Positions 18,379 through 26,246 of a stretch of DNA of 64,000 nucleotides are shown here, one piece after another. Source of the stretch: Actinomadura sp. J1-007 (GTDB lineage Bacteria; Actinomycetota; Actinomycetes; Streptosporangiales; Streptosporangiaceae). The position numbers were made by a program, and so were the translations under genes. The first letter of the stretch is position 1. The number at the start of each line of letters is the position of its first letter. The stretch spans positions 992,001-1,056,000 of the forward strand of contig NZ_WING01000001.1 in the NCBI RefSeq assembly GCF_009793335.1. Reading direction: 5' to 3'. The notes beneath the pieces were generated by a model. The model ran no database searches. It worked only from the letters and a program-made list of their open reading frames with translations, and had not been told where the DNA came from.

Positions 18379-19589
18379 GCGGGGTCGCTGTGAGCGGGAC
18401 CGCCGCCGGGGGGACGCAGCGCGCCGTCGTCTTCGCCGGGCCCGGACGGGCCGGGGTCGGCGAGGCGCCGATGCCGTCGCTGGACGTGCGCGCGGCGCCG
18501 GGGGTGCTCCCCCGGCGCTGCGACCACGGCGTGCTCGTCCGGACGCTCGCGACCTGCGTGTGCGGCTCCGACCAGCACACCCTGCACGGGCCCGGCGCGG
18601 TGCCCGGCATGGTCCTCGGGCACGAGCTGACCGGCGTGGTGACCGAGGTGGGCCGCGACGTCGAACGGGTCCGTCCCGGCGACGTGGTGGCCGTGCCGTT
18701 CAACGTGGCGTGCGGCCGGTGCGCGAACTGCCGCGCCGGCCTCACCGGGCACTGCCTGGCGGCCAACCCGTCCCGGCCCGGCGCGACGTACGGGATGGGC
18801 GAGGGGTTCGGCGGCTGGGCGGGCCTCCAGGCCGAGCACGCGCTCGTCCCGTACGCGGACTTCAACCTGTACGTGCTGCCCGACGCCGACCAGGCGCGGG
18901 AGCGGCTGCTGGACGTCGCGCTGCTGGGCGACGTGCTGCCGACCGGCTACCACGCGGCGAAGGGCGCGCGCGTCGGCCCCGGCTCCACCGTCTACATCGC
19001 GGGCGCGGGGCCGGTCGGGCTGGCGTGCGCGGCGGCCTGCCGGCTGCTCGGCGCCGCGGCCGTGATCCTCGGCGACTTCAACGCCGGGCGGCTGGAGCAC
19101 GCCCGTTCGGCCGGTTTCGAGACCGTCCTGCTGGGCGCGGGCGCGCTGCCGGACATGGTGGCCGACGTGCTCGGCGTCCCGCACGTGGACGCCGGGATCG
19201 ACTGCGTCGGCGCGTCCGACGCGGCCGTCGCGGGCGCGGGGGCGGGCGGAGCGGGCGAGGTCCGTCCCGCCGCCGCGCTGAACGACGTGGTGGGCGTGGT
19301 CCGTCCGGGCGGCGCCGTCGCGATCCCCGGCGTGTACCCGGCGGGCCCGCCCGGGGCGCGGCCCGCGCTCGGGCTGTGGCTCGGCGGGATCTGGTCGAAG
19401 GCGATCACCGTCAGCGCGGGCGCGACGCCCGCGCGCCGCTACCTGGACGAGCTCGCGAGCGCCGTGCTGCGCGGCGGCCTCGCGATCGGCGAGGTCGTGC
19501 GCGCGACCCCCGTGCCGCTCGCGGACGCCGCCGGGGCGTACGAGCGGTTCGGCGCGGGCGGCGTCAGCAAGTACGTGCTCATCCCCTGA
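18375..19589 (+). CDS. Zinc-dependent medium-chain dehydrogenase (formaldehyde-dehydrogenase-like)
   Basis: 404 residues from GTG 18375, overlapping the permease stop; a second GTG at 18390 is possible. MDR features: catalytic-zinc Cys in CVCGSDQH, GHELTGVV, a structural-zinc Cys cluster CGRCANCRAGLTGHC, and NAD-binding GAGPVGLACAAA. Overall style, including the long insert before the cofactor domain and GGIWSKAITVSAG near the end, is like glutathione-independent formaldehyde dehydrogenases. It probably oxidises an alcohol or aldehyde derived from the imported compound. It ends the operon: two 21-bp repeats and a strong terminator follow. Confidence 0.88.
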   Translation: MSGVAVSGTAAGGTQRAVVFAGPGRAGVGEAPMPSLDVRAAPGVLPRRCDHGVLVRTLATCVCGSDQHTLHGPGAVPGMVLGHELTGVVTEVGRDVERVRPGDVVAVPFNVACGRCANCRAGLTGHCLAANPSRPGATYGMGEGFGGWAGLQAEHALVPYADFNLYVLPDADQARERLLDVALLGDVLPTGYHAAKGARVGPGSTVYIAGAGPVGLACAAACRLLGAAAVILGDFNAGRLEHARSAGFETVLLGAGALPDMVADVLGVPHVDAGIDCVGASDAAVAGAGAGGAGEVRPAAALNDVVGVVRPGGAVAIPGVYPAGPPGARPALGLWLGGIWSKAITVSAGATPARRYLDELASAVLRGGLAIGEVVRATPVPLADAAGAYERFGAGGVSKYVLIP

Positions 19590-19626
19590 ACCATCCGCCG
19601 CACGCCCTGAACCATCCGCCGCACGC
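19585..19626 (+). repeat. Two tandem 21-bp units at the dehydrogenase stop codon
   Basis: The unit CCTGAACCATCCGCCGCACG (plus C) occurs twice head to tail; the first copy contains the last Pro codon and the TGA stop of the dehydrogenase. Probably a slippage duplication of the gene end. Confidence 0.8.
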
Positions 19627-19627
19627 C

Positions 19628-19664
19628 AAGGCGCCGGGACCAGTCGGACGGTCCCGGCGCCTTT
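19628..19664 (+). terminator. Strong intrinsic terminator after the ABC/dehydrogenase operon
   Basis: Perfect 14-bp stem AAGGCGCCGGGACC / GGTCCCGGCGCCTT with an 8-nt loop, followed by TTCCCTTT. It can also act for the convergent cupin operon, which ends at 19728. Confidence 0.9.
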
Positions 19665-19727
19665 CCCTTTCCGGTTGGTCTCCGGCCCCCGGAGCCGCCT
19701 GGCGCGCGCTCGCGGGGCCGGACGCTC

Positions 19728-20243
19728 TCAGTCGCGGGTGACGCCGTGCATCGGGGACGTGGCGGGGTAGGTCGGGAGCTGCGGCTTCTGCGCGCCGATG
19801 ATGACGCAGAACAGCGCCTCGCCGTCCCCCACGTTCCTCAGGCTGCGCGGCACGCCCGCGGGGACGCGGATCAGGTCGCGGTAGCCGAGGACGCGGCTGG
19901 CGGTCCTGGTGCCGTCCTCCACGTCGTGCACGGTGACCTCCAGCTCCCCCTCCAGGACGAAGAACGCCTCCTCGACGTCGTGGTGGGTGTGCTCGGGGCC
20001 GACGCCGCCGACCGGGAGCCGCATGTTGGAGAACGTGAAGTGCTCCGACGGCAGGATCCGCGAGTCGCTCTCGTGGTTCCCGGTCGCGCCGGACCCGATG
20101 TAGCGGATCTGCGCGCGGCGGAACTCCTCGCCCGCCTTCGCCTGGAACGCCAGGGTGTCCCAGTCCTCCTTGCGGCTGTCCTTGGAGGCGACGCAGGAGT
20201 CGATCAAAGCGTCCAGATCGGTGGTGGCGGTGTCGCTGGTCAT
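19728..20243 (-). CDS. Cupin-domain protein
   Basis: 171 residues. The second half is a conserved cupin barrel with the metal motif region GPEHTHHDVEEAFFVLEGELEV (H-x-H ... E) and a later ...PAGVPRSLRNVG segment in place of motif 2. The first 70 residues are family-specific. Cupins of this type are small dioxygenases or isomerases, or non-enzymatic sensors. ATG 20243 follows GAGGAGA and overlaps the stop of the alpha/beta hydrolase (ATGA). Third gene of the aspartate-dehydrogenase operon. Confidence 0.88.
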   Translation of the reverse strand: MTSDTATTDLDALIDSCVASKDSRKEDWDTLAFQAKAGEEFRRAQIRYIGSGATGNHESDSRILPSEHFTFSNMRLPVGGVGPEHTHHDVEEAFFVLEGELEVTVHDVEDGTRTASRVLGYRDLIRVPAGVPRSLRNVGDGEALFCVIIGAQKPQLPTYPATSPMHGVTRD

Positions 20244-21031
20244 GGGTTCTCCTCTAGGAATTCGCGTACGGCGGCGGCGAACGCCTCCGGCCGTTCCTGG
20301 TTGGACAGGTGCCCGGCGCCGGGGATCTCGGCGTAGCGGGCGCCCGGGATCCCGGCGGCGAGGCGCCGGGACTCCTCGGGCGGGCAGACGGCGTCGCGGT
20401 CGCCGACCACGACGAGGGCGGGGGCGCGGACCTCGCCGAGCCGCGGCCCGTGGTCGGTCTCGGCCATGGACTCGGCCGCGTACCCGTGGCCGGGGAGCCG
20501 GATCGCGGCGGCCATCGCGGCGGCGACCCGTTCGACGGCCTCCGGCGGCGCGGCGGGCGACAGCAGCCGCTTCGCGCGCCCGGCGGCGAACGCCTCGGGT
20601 CCGTGCTCGTCCAGCTCGGCGGCGCGGGAACGCATCGCGGCGGCCTTGGCCGGGTCGGCTCCGGACCCGCGGGTGGAGTCGGCGAGGACGAGCGCGCGGA
20701 GCCGTCCGGGATGGCGCAGGGCGATCCTGGTCGCGATGACGCCGCCCCACGAGACGCCGAGGACGTGCGCGCGGCACAGGCCGAGCCGGTCGAGGACGGC
20801 GACGGCCGCGTCGGCGTAGCCGTCCATGCCGGGCGGGCCGGCGGGGTCGGGCGAGGCGCCGTAGCCGGGCGCGTCCCAGGCGATGATCCGCAGGCCGTCC
20901 GCGAGCAGCGGCGTGACGGCGTCGAACGCGCCGCCCGAGGACCCGATCCCGTGCAGGCACAGGACGGGCGCCCCCGTCCCGCCGGTGTCGGTGACGTGCG
21001 CGCCCGGAGCCTCGGCGCCTCCGGCGTTCAC
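20240..21031 (-). CDS. Alpha/beta hydrolase (enol-lactonase-like)
   Basis: 263 residues. Complete triad visible: nucleophile elbow GVSWGG (G-x-S-x-G), acid VVGDRDAV and base GAGHLSNQE; oxyanion region LCLHGIGSSGGAF. Similar in layout to 3-oxoadipate enol-lactonase and related C-C or ester hydrolases. GTG 21031 overlaps the stop of the aspartate dehydrogenase gene (GTGA), and its own stop overlaps the cupin start. It probably cleaves an ester or lactone in the same degradation route. Confidence 0.9.
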   Translation of the reverse strand: MNAGGAEAPGAHVTDTGGTGAPVLCLHGIGSSGGAFDAVTPLLADGLRIIAWDAPGYGASPDPAGPPGMDGYADAAVAVLDRLGLCRAHVLGVSWGGVIATRIALRHPGRLRALVLADSTRGSGADPAKAAAMRSRAAELDEHGPEAFAAGRAKRLLSPAAPPEAVERVAAAMAAAIRLPGHGYAAESMAETDHGPRLGEVRAPALVVVGDRDAVCPPEESRRLAAGIPGARYAEIPGAGHLSNQERPEAFAAAVREFLEENP

Positions 21032-21843
21032 GCGACCCTCCAGGCGGTGCCGGGGACGAGGTCGGCGAGCGTGCGCGCGACCGCGTACGCGACCAGGCCG
21101 CTGGTGGCCGGGTTGCCGGGGTCGGGGTGGTTGGCCAGCTCGAAGCGGTACTCCCCGACCCGTCCGCGGAACTCCACGACGTGCCGGGTCAGCACCGCCG
21201 CCGGGTCGGCCACCAGCCGGACCCGCACGGCGGACCAGTCGCCCGCGGCGAGGGCCAGCGTGGCCGCCACGTTCGCGTTGCGGGGGAACCGCGTCGCGGC
21301 CTCCCGCGCGGACCCGTCGTGGACGGCGACGGGCTCGTCGCCGGGCCGCAGGGCCCGCAGCCGCGCCGCGAGACCGTCGTCCATCCAGGGCTGGACGAGC
21401 GAGGCGGGCGGCTTCGACGAGGTCAGCCGCACGCAGGTGAGCGGGCCGCCGAGCGCGGCGGCGCGCACCACGTCCAGGCCGCCGAGGGCGCCCTGGCACA
21501 CCAGCAGCCGGCCCGCGCGGGGCCGGGTCAGGCCGCGGAACAGGCCGTCGTCGGCGAGCGCGCCCACCGACACCGCGACCAGGTCGCGGCCCGCGTCGAG
21601 GATCTCGGCGCCGTGGTCCCACAGGGCCCGCTGCCCCGCGGCCTCCACGACGACGTCGCTGGCCCCGACCAGCTCCCGGACGCCGCGCGCCCGCATCGGC
21701 ACGGGCGCGTCGCCGCGCACCGCCACCCCGGCCAGCTCCGCGCCGGGCACCTCGCCCCTGCGCAGCAGCCCGGCGACCTTCGCGCCGATGGCCCCGTGCC
21801 CGAGCACGCCGACCCGCAGCGCCGCGGCGCGGTCGTCCCGCAC
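21028..21843 (-). CDS. L-aspartate dehydrogenase-family protein (DUF108)
   Basis: 271 residues from GTG 21843 (GAGGTGAGG upstream). Rossmann motif GVLGHGAIGAKVAGLL at 12-27, AAGQRALWDHGAEIL, CQGALGGLDVVRAA, FPRNANVAATLALA, and a terminal ANHPDPGNPATSGLVAYAVARTL segment typical of AspDH, which converts aspartate to iminoaspartate with NAD(P). Family members are also found in degradation clusters where they act on other amino acids or imines. First gene of a three-gene operon with a hydrolase and a cupin. The promoter lies in an AT-rich island at 21850-21900. Confidence 0.88.
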   Translation of the reverse strand: MRDDRAAALRVGVLGHGAIGAKVAGLLRRGEVPGAELAGVAVRGDAPVPMRARGVRELVGASDVVVEAAGQRALWDHGAEILDAGRDLVAVSVGALADDGLFRGLTRPRAGRLLVCQGALGGLDVVRAAALGGPLTCVRLTSSKPPASLVQPWMDDGLAARLRALRPGDEPVAVHDGSAREAATRFPRNANVAATLALAAGDWSAVRVRLVADPAAVLTRHVVEFRGRVGEYRFELANHPDPGNPATSGLVAYAVARTLADLVPGTAWRVA

Positions 21844-21859
21844 GCCCTCACCTCGATAG

Positions 21860-21898
21860 CTTGACTTGAAAATACTTGGGCTCGAAATATTTACCAAG
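21860..21898. promoter_or_regulatory. AT-rich promoter/operator island before the aspartate dehydrogenase operon
   Basis: An AT-rich stretch in a GC-rich setting, carrying CTTGAC, ACTTGGG and an inverted pair CTTGG (21875-21879) / CCAAG (21894-21898). Similar word use to the MarR operator at 15501-15531 (CTTGACA, TTTGGG, CCAAG) suggests the same regulator. Match quality is modest. Confidence 0.4.
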
Positions 21899-22038
21899 CC
21901 GGACGGCCGAGCGCAAGCGCGCGGGCCTCGGCTCCTCCCGGCTCCTCCCGCCGGCTCCCCGGCAATCACCCGTACAGGGGAACCGGCTCCCCTTCCGGCG
22001 GGAGGCACCGGAACGCCGCGCGCAAGACGCTGGACCGC

Positions 22039-23028
22039 ATGACCCTCTCCCTGTCCTCGCCGGCTGGACGGCACGCGCCGGCCGACCGCCGCCTGTGGCG
22101 CGTCCGGCTGGCGATCTGCTGGGCCGCGGTCGCGGTGTGCGTCCCGTACCTCACGCTCAAGGCCATCTGGATCGCCGGCGGGAACGTCGGCCTGACCGGC
22201 GCCGACCGCGGCGAGATGCACGAGGGCAGTGTCGTGGCCGCCAACGTCGTCACCGCGGCGATGGACCTGGCCGGGGCCGCCGTCGCCCTCGCGTTCACCT
22301 ACCGGTGGGGGCGGCGGATCCCCGCCTGGCTCGTCCTCGTGCCGATCTGGGTGGGCACCGGGCTGCTCGCGCCGTTCGCGGTGGGGCTGCCGCTCGGCCT
22401 GCTCGTCCAGGCGATCGCCGGCGGCTCGCCCGTCCCCGCCTCCGGGGACGGCGACGCGCTGCACACCTGGGTGTTCGCCGTGGTCTACGGCGGGTTCGTC
22501 CTCCAGGCGGTCCTGCTGCTCGCCGCGTTCACCCTGCACGCGCGGACCCGCTGGCCCGAGCTGTTCGAGCTGCGCACCCGCGACCTGCCGAAGGGCCTCA
22601 CGCACCCGCTCCAGGTGCTGTTCGCCAACGGGTCCGCCGCCGTCGCCGTCCTGTCCGGCGCGGTCCAGATCGCCTGGGCCGTCACCGGCGGGCGGCTCGG
22701 CGGCGACGCCGCCTTCGAGACCGCCGCCCAGCGGACGTTCGTGTTCGTCGGCGGGACGCTGGCGTTCGTCGCCGCCGCCGGGATCCTCGCCCTCGTCCAC
22801 CGGTGGGGCCGCGGGAGCCTCCGGGGGCCGCTCACCGCCGCCTGGACCGGCGCCGGCGCGCTGTTCTCCTGGGGCCTGTTCGGCGCCGGAGGCGAGGGCT
22901 TCGGAGCGGCGGTCCACACGTTCACCACCGTCGCCGGACTGCTGATGGGCGTCGCGGGCGCGCTCGCCCTCATCGAGGGGACCGGGCGTTCCGACAAAGA
23001 TCGACACAGCGGAGTCGGCGGGCGGTAA
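22039..23028 (+). CDS. Polytopic membrane protein of unknown function
   Basis: 329 residues, about eight hydrophobic helices beginning at VRLAICWAAVAVCVPYLTLKAIW. A hydrophilic loop TGADRGEMHEGSVVAAN lies between helices 1 and 2. The C-terminal tail is charged (GTGRSDKDRHSG). No catalytic motif is recognised and no close functional family can be named. It stands alone between the aspartate-dehydrogenase operon (divergent) and the methyltransferase gene, which follows after 65 bp in the same direction and may be co-transcribed. Confidence 0.8.
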   Translation: MTLSLSSPAGRHAPADRRLWRVRLAICWAAVAVCVPYLTLKAIWIAGGNVGLTGADRGEMHEGSVVAANVVTAAMDLAGAAVALAFTYRWGRRIPAWLVLVPIWVGTGLLAPFAVGLPLGLLVQAIAGGSPVPASGDGDALHTWVFAVVYGGFVLQAVLLLAAFTLHARTRWPELFELRTRDLPKGLTHPLQVLFANGSAAVAVLSGAVQIAWAVTGGRLGGDAAFETAAQRTFVFVGGTLAFVAAAGILALVHRWGRGSLRGPLTAAWTGAGALFSWGLFGAGGEGFGAAVHTFTTVAGLLMGVAGALALIEGTGRSDKDRHSGVGGR

Positions 23029-23093
23029 CGTTCCACCGACGGCCCGCCGCCCCTCCCCGAGCCGGGCGGGCCGCGCCACGACACGGGAGCGCC

Positions 23094-23951
23094 ATGGGCA
23101 ACGCAGACCGATCAGAGACCGCCGTCCCCTCCGACGTGCCGACCTCCGCGCGCGCGTACGGCTGGATGCTGGGCGGCAAGGACAACTACGCGATCGACCG
23201 CGAGTTCATCCTGAAGACCGTCCAGGGCTTCCCCGAGTGCGTCGACATCGCCCGGCAGAACCGCCAGTTCCTCTACCGGCTCGTCCGGTACCTGGTGGAG
23301 GAGGCGGGGATCCGGCAGTTCGTCGACATGGGCTGCGGGCTCCCGACCGACGACAACGTCCACCAGGTGGCCCAGCGCCTCGCTCCCGACGCGCGCGTCG
23401 TCTACGTCGACATCGATCCGATCGTCCTCGTGCACGGCCGGTCCCTGCTCGCGCAGAACGCCAACACCGCCGTGATCGCCGCCGACATGCGCGACCAGCG
23501 GGCGGTCATGGACGACCCGTCGTTCAGGGACCTGATCGACTGGACCGAGCCGGTCGCGACGCTGTTCCTCTCGGTCGTCCACCACCTGCCCGACACCGGC
23601 GGGTTCGGCGACCCGCGCTCGGTCCTGATGGCGGTGGCCGACCGGGCCGTCTCCGGAAGCTACGTCGGCGCGTCCCAGGTCGTGTGCGAGGACGGCGAGC
23701 GCGGCCGGGCGATGAGCAGGCAGATCAGCGACGACGGCATCCCGTGGCAGACCCGCACGCCGGCCGAGTTCGACGCGCTCTTCCCCGGCCTGGAGCCGGT
23801 CGAGCCCGGCCTGGTCAACCTGCTCGACTGGCGGCCCGACCCGGACCAGCCGCCGCTGCGCCCCGCGCCCGAGGAACTGTCGGCCTACGTCGGCGCGACC
23901 AGGCTCAACCGGCGCCTGTACGAGTACGGCGGCCTGCTCCGTAAGCCGTAG
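23094..23951 (+). CDS. SAM-dependent methyltransferase of the DUF574 (actinomycete) family
   Basis: 285 residues. Typical start TSARAYGWMLGGKDNYAIDR (the family's MLGGKDN signature), SAM-binding VDMGCGLPTDDNVHQVAQ, YVDIDPIVLVHGRSLL, and the late LVNLLDWRPD and VGATRL pieces. This family is expanded in filamentous actinomycetes, and the methyl acceptor is unknown for most members. ATG 23094 with GGGAG upstream. It is convergent with the tRNA cluster. Confidence 0.92.
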   Translation: MGNADRSETAVPSDVPTSARAYGWMLGGKDNYAIDREFILKTVQGFPECVDIARQNRQFLYRLVRYLVEEAGIRQFVDMGCGLPTDDNVHQVAQRLAPDARVVYVDIDPIVLVHGRSLLAQNANTAVIAADMRDQRAVMDDPSFRDLIDWTEPVATLFLSVVHHLPDTGGFGDPRSVLMAVADRAVSGSYVGASQVVCEDGERGRAMSRQISDDGIPWQTRTPAEFDALFPGLEPVEPGLVNLLDWRPDPDQPPLRPAPEELSAYVGATRLNRRLYEYGGLLRKP

Positions 23952-23997
23952 CACGCGGAACGGGCGGTACGGAGCGGGCGGCGTGGAGCGGACGGTG

Positions 23998-24080
23998 TGG
24001 GGCGGGTGGGATTCGAACCCACTCAGCGCGAGGCAACTGCTTTACAGGCAGACCCGACTCTCCGACGTCGGCGCCGCCCC
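23998..24080 (-). tRNA. tRNA-Tyr (GTA), class II
   Basis: 83 nt. Acceptor GGGGCGG / CCGCCCC with discriminator A; anticodon loop CTGTAAA giving GUA; T-arm GTGGG-TTCGAAT-CCCAC. The variable arm of about 13 nt marks it as class II, as expected for bacterial tRNA-Tyr. Oddities: base 8 is C instead of U, and the outermost anticodon-stem pair (27-43) appears to be U-U. No CCA is encoded. Last gene of a three-tRNA cluster read leftward. Confidence 0.9.
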
Positions 24081-24084
24081 CAGG

Positions 24085-24164
24085 GCGCGGGCCCGTGACG
24101 AACGGGCCCGCGCCGTACCGCGATACGCGGGCCCGCACCGTCCCCGGCACGCGGGCCCGCGCCG
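24085..24164. repeat. GCGGGCCCGC repeat spacer between tRNA genes
   Basis: The spacer begins with a perfect inverted repeat GCGCGGGCCCGT-GACGA-ACGGGCCCGCGC (24085-24113) and continues with degenerate 24-bp direct repeats (ACGCGGGCCCGC followed by ACCGTCCCCGGC or GCCGTACCCC). It may fold into hairpins important for processing of the tRNA transcript, or act as a partial terminator. Confidence 0.7.
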
Positions 24165-24239
24165 TACCCCCGGCAGGACTTGAACCTGCACCATTCCTGG
24201 CCCTCAACCAGGCGCCTCTGCCAATTGGGCGACGGGGGC
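24165..24239 (-). tRNA. Atypical class I tRNA with anticodon GAG (Leu codons CUC/CUU)
   Basis: 75 nt cloverleaf. Acceptor GCCCCCG / CGGGGGU with A73 (first pair G-U), D-arm GCCCAATTGGCAGAGGC, anticodon stem CCTGG/CCAGG with loop TTGAGGG (anticodon GAG), variable loop AATGG, T-arm GCAGG-TTCAAGT-CCTGC. All bacterial tRNA-Leu known to me are class II with a long variable arm; this one has a five-base variable loop. The acceptor stem resembles actinomycete tRNA-Glu. If charged with anything but Leu it would misread a major Leu codon. No encoded CCA. Confidence 0.75.
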
Positions 24240-24243
24240 ATCG

Positions 24244-24316
24244 TGCGACTCCCGGGATTCGAACCCGGACTTCTGCCGTTCTGAGCGACAGTCCTCTGCC
24301 GTTGGGATAGAGCCGC
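24244..24316 (-). tRNA. Atypical class I tRNA with anticodon CAG (Leu codon CUG)
   Basis: 73 nt cloverleaf. Acceptor GCGGCTC / GAGTCGC with one G-U pair and A73; U8-A9; D-stem TCC/GGA (position 10 is U, not the usual G); anticodon stem TGTCG/CGGCA, loop CTCAGAA (anticodon CAG); variable loop GAAGT; T-arm CCGGG-TTCGAAT-CCCGG. As with its neighbour only 4 bp away, a Leu anticodon sits on a short-variable-loop body, which does not fit normal tRNA-Leu. First tRNA downstream of the tiny ORF at 24446-24375. Confidence 0.75.
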
Positions 24317-24374
24317 GTGCGCGCAAGGCGCGGGAGGAGGTGGCGTCACTCGCGGCGGCTCGGGCGGGGCGCTC

Positions 24375-24446
24375 CTAGGAGAGGAAGTACCGGCCGGTGC
24401 GGCGGGCGGGTGACGCCGAGGGCAGTCGATAGCCGGGCCGTTCCAT
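24375..24446 (-). CDS. 23-residue peptide ORF leading the unusual tRNA cluster
   Basis: Not recognised. ATG 24446 has one of the strongest Shine-Dalgarno sites in the window (GAGAGGAGGA, 6-nt spacer). The peptide begins MERPGYRLPS and ends TGRYFLS, is basic, and contains two Tyr codons (TAT, TAC) and exactly two Leu codons, one CTG and one CTC. Those are the codons matched by the CAG and GAG anticodons encoded 58 and 135 bp downstream; both Tyr codons match the third tRNA. It could be a leader peptide, a precursor, or a coincidence. No terminator-like hairpin is obvious between it and the first tRNA. Confidence 0.5.
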   Translation of the reverse strand: MERPGYRLPSASPARRTGRYFLS

Positions 24447-24563
24447 GGCCAGTCCTCCTCTCGGCGTCCGTGTCGTTCGCTCCGTCCCCTCGGACGGGCC
24501 GACGTCACCTACCGTGCCATCCGCCCGAAAGCCGTCGCAACGCATTTATCGCCCGACCGCCGG

Positions 24564-26108
24564 TCAGTTCTCGAACGGCCGCGCGGTGGACGAGGACGGG
24601 TCCGTGGACGAGCCGGACGAGTCGTCCGGCAGGAGGTAGCCGAGCCCGACGAGGGCCCAGAACGCGACCATCACCCAGCCGAGCGCGATCCCGGTCGCGG
24701 CGAAGCCGAGCCCCCGCTGCCCGGTGCGCCGCACCTGCGCCCACGCGATGTGCCCCGCGACGATCGCCGGGATGGACGGCAGCCCGCAGGTGACCAGCCC
24801 GACCAGCCCGAACGTCAGCGCGTAGACCGCCGCGCTGTTGAACTTCGGCTTGCCGTACGGCGCGGCGTGCGCCGGATGGCCCGCGTGCGCGCCCTGGCCC
24901 TGCGTCGCCGCGCCGTACCCGCCGTGCGTGGCGTACCCGCCGTAGCCCGCGGCGGCCTGCCCGTACGCCTGATGCGACCCGTGCGGCCCGTGCGACGCCT
25001 GGGCCTGGGCCTGCGACGCGGCCACCGCCGCGGCGTGCCGGTACCAGACCTCCGCCTCGGCCATCCGGCCGCTCTGGCTGAGCAGGATGCCGAGGTTACG
25101 CATGGCGGCGGGGTCGCCCGCCTCCGCCGCCTGCCGGTACTGCCGTTCGACCGGCGACTCGGCCTGCCCCGCCTGCCCGGCCCGCTCCCCCGCCTGGGAC
25201 GCCTGCGACGGCTGTGCGGGCTGCTTCGGGACGGCCCGCGAGGGCGGCGGCGTCGCCGGGCCCGGGGAGGGAGCGGGAGCGGGCACGGCCGTGCGGGGCC
25301 GGGCGCCGCTGGAGATGAGGCGGTCGAGCACCGCCTGGGCGGTCGGGCGGCGCGCCGGGTCCTTGGCGAGGGCGGCGCGGACGACCTCCAGCAGCGTGCC
25401 GTCCAGCGCGCCGAGGTCGGGCTCGCCGCTGAGGATCCGGTGCATGATCGCGGGCAGCGAGTCGCCGCCGAAGACCGAGTCGCCCCGCGCGGCGAACGCG
25501 ACGGTGGCGCCCCAGGCGAACACGTCGGACGCCGCGGTCGCGCCCTGCCCGCTGAGCTGCTCGGGCGCCATGAACGCCGGGGTGCCGACGAGGCCGCCGG
25601 TCGCGGTCAGCCGGGTGCCGTCCAGCGACCGGGCGATGCCGAAGTCGATCACCCGGGGGCCGTAGCCGGACAGCAGCACGTTCCCGGGCTTCAGGTCGCG
25701 GTGCACGACGCCCGCGTCGTGGATCGCCGTCAGCGCCGTCGCGATCCCGACCGCGACGGCCTCCAGGTCGGCGCCGCGCAGCGCGCCCTCCTTGGCGACG
25801 GTCTCGTCCAGGCTGAGGCCGTTGACGAACTCGGTCACCAGGTACGGCGGGTCGGCGGACGGGTCGGCGTCCAGGACCGGCGCGGTGCAGAACGGGCGGA
25901 CCCGCTGGGCGGCGGCGACCTCGGCCTGGAACCGCGCCCGGTACTGCCGGTCCGCCGCGTGCTCGCGCCGGATCACCTTGATCGCGACCTTCCGGCCCGT
26001 CCCGTCCAGGCCCGCGTAGACCGTCCCCATGCCGCCCTCGCCGAGCCGGTCGACCACCAGGTACGGGCCGATGCGGTCGGGCAGGGCGGGATGCGGTGTC
26101 TCCGGCAC
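24564..26108 (-). CDS. Membrane Ser/Thr protein kinase (PknB-type) with DUF4190-like C-terminus
   Basis: 514 residues from GTG 26108 (GAGGAG upstream). Kinase domain at about 10-270: GEGGMGTVYAG (glycine loop), VAIKVI (catalytic Lys), HRDLKPGNVLL, DFGIARSL, GTPAFMAPEQLSG. After an Ala/Pro/Gln linker comes a single Sel1/TPR-like helix pair (AAEAGDPAAMRNLGILLSQSGR), a Gly/Tyr/His-rich stretch and two membrane helices of DUF4190 type (ALTFGLVGLVTCGLPSIPAIV, then GLGFAATGIALGWVMVAFWALVGLGYLL). This tail differs from PASTA kinases, so it is unlikely to sense peptidoglycan. Its substrate is unknown. Confidence 0.92.
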   Translation of the reverse strand: MPETPHPALPDRIGPYLVVDRLGEGGMGTVYAGLDGTGRKVAIKVIRREHAADRQYRARFQAEVAAAQRVRPFCTAPVLDADPSADPPYLVTEFVNGLSLDETVAKEGALRGADLEAVAVGIATALTAIHDAGVVHRDLKPGNVLLSGYGPRVIDFGIARSLDGTRLTATGGLVGTPAFMAPEQLSGQGATAASDVFAWGATVAFAARGDSVFGGDSLPAIMHRILSGEPDLGALDGTLLEVVRAALAKDPARRPTAQAVLDRLISSGARPRTAVPAPAPSPGPATPPPSRAVPKQPAQPSQASQAGERAGQAGQAESPVERQYRQAAEAGDPAAMRNLGILLSQSGRMAEAEVWYRHAAAVAASQAQAQASHGPHGSHQAYGQAAAGYGGYATHGGYGAATQGQGAHAGHPAHAAPYGKPKFNSAAVYALTFGLVGLVTCGLPSIPAIVAGHIAWAQVRRTGQRGLGFAATGIALGWVMVAFWALVGLGYLLPDDSSGSSTDPSSSTARPFEN

Positions 26109-26246
26109 GGCGCGGGATCTCCTCGGAGGCTGGGATGAAACCCCCCAAGCGTGGCACAACCGGAGGGGACGCCGGGTCGCGTCCCGGGGACGGCTCGTCG
26201 GCCGGGGGACGGCTCGTCGGCCGGGGCCCGCGCGCCGCGGCGCGCC

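Noticed and set aside
23998..24316. tRNA genes as an integration site (att) for a mobile element
   Set aside because: No integrase or excisionase and no duplicated tRNA 3' end were found within the window, and the block borders are far from the tRNAs.
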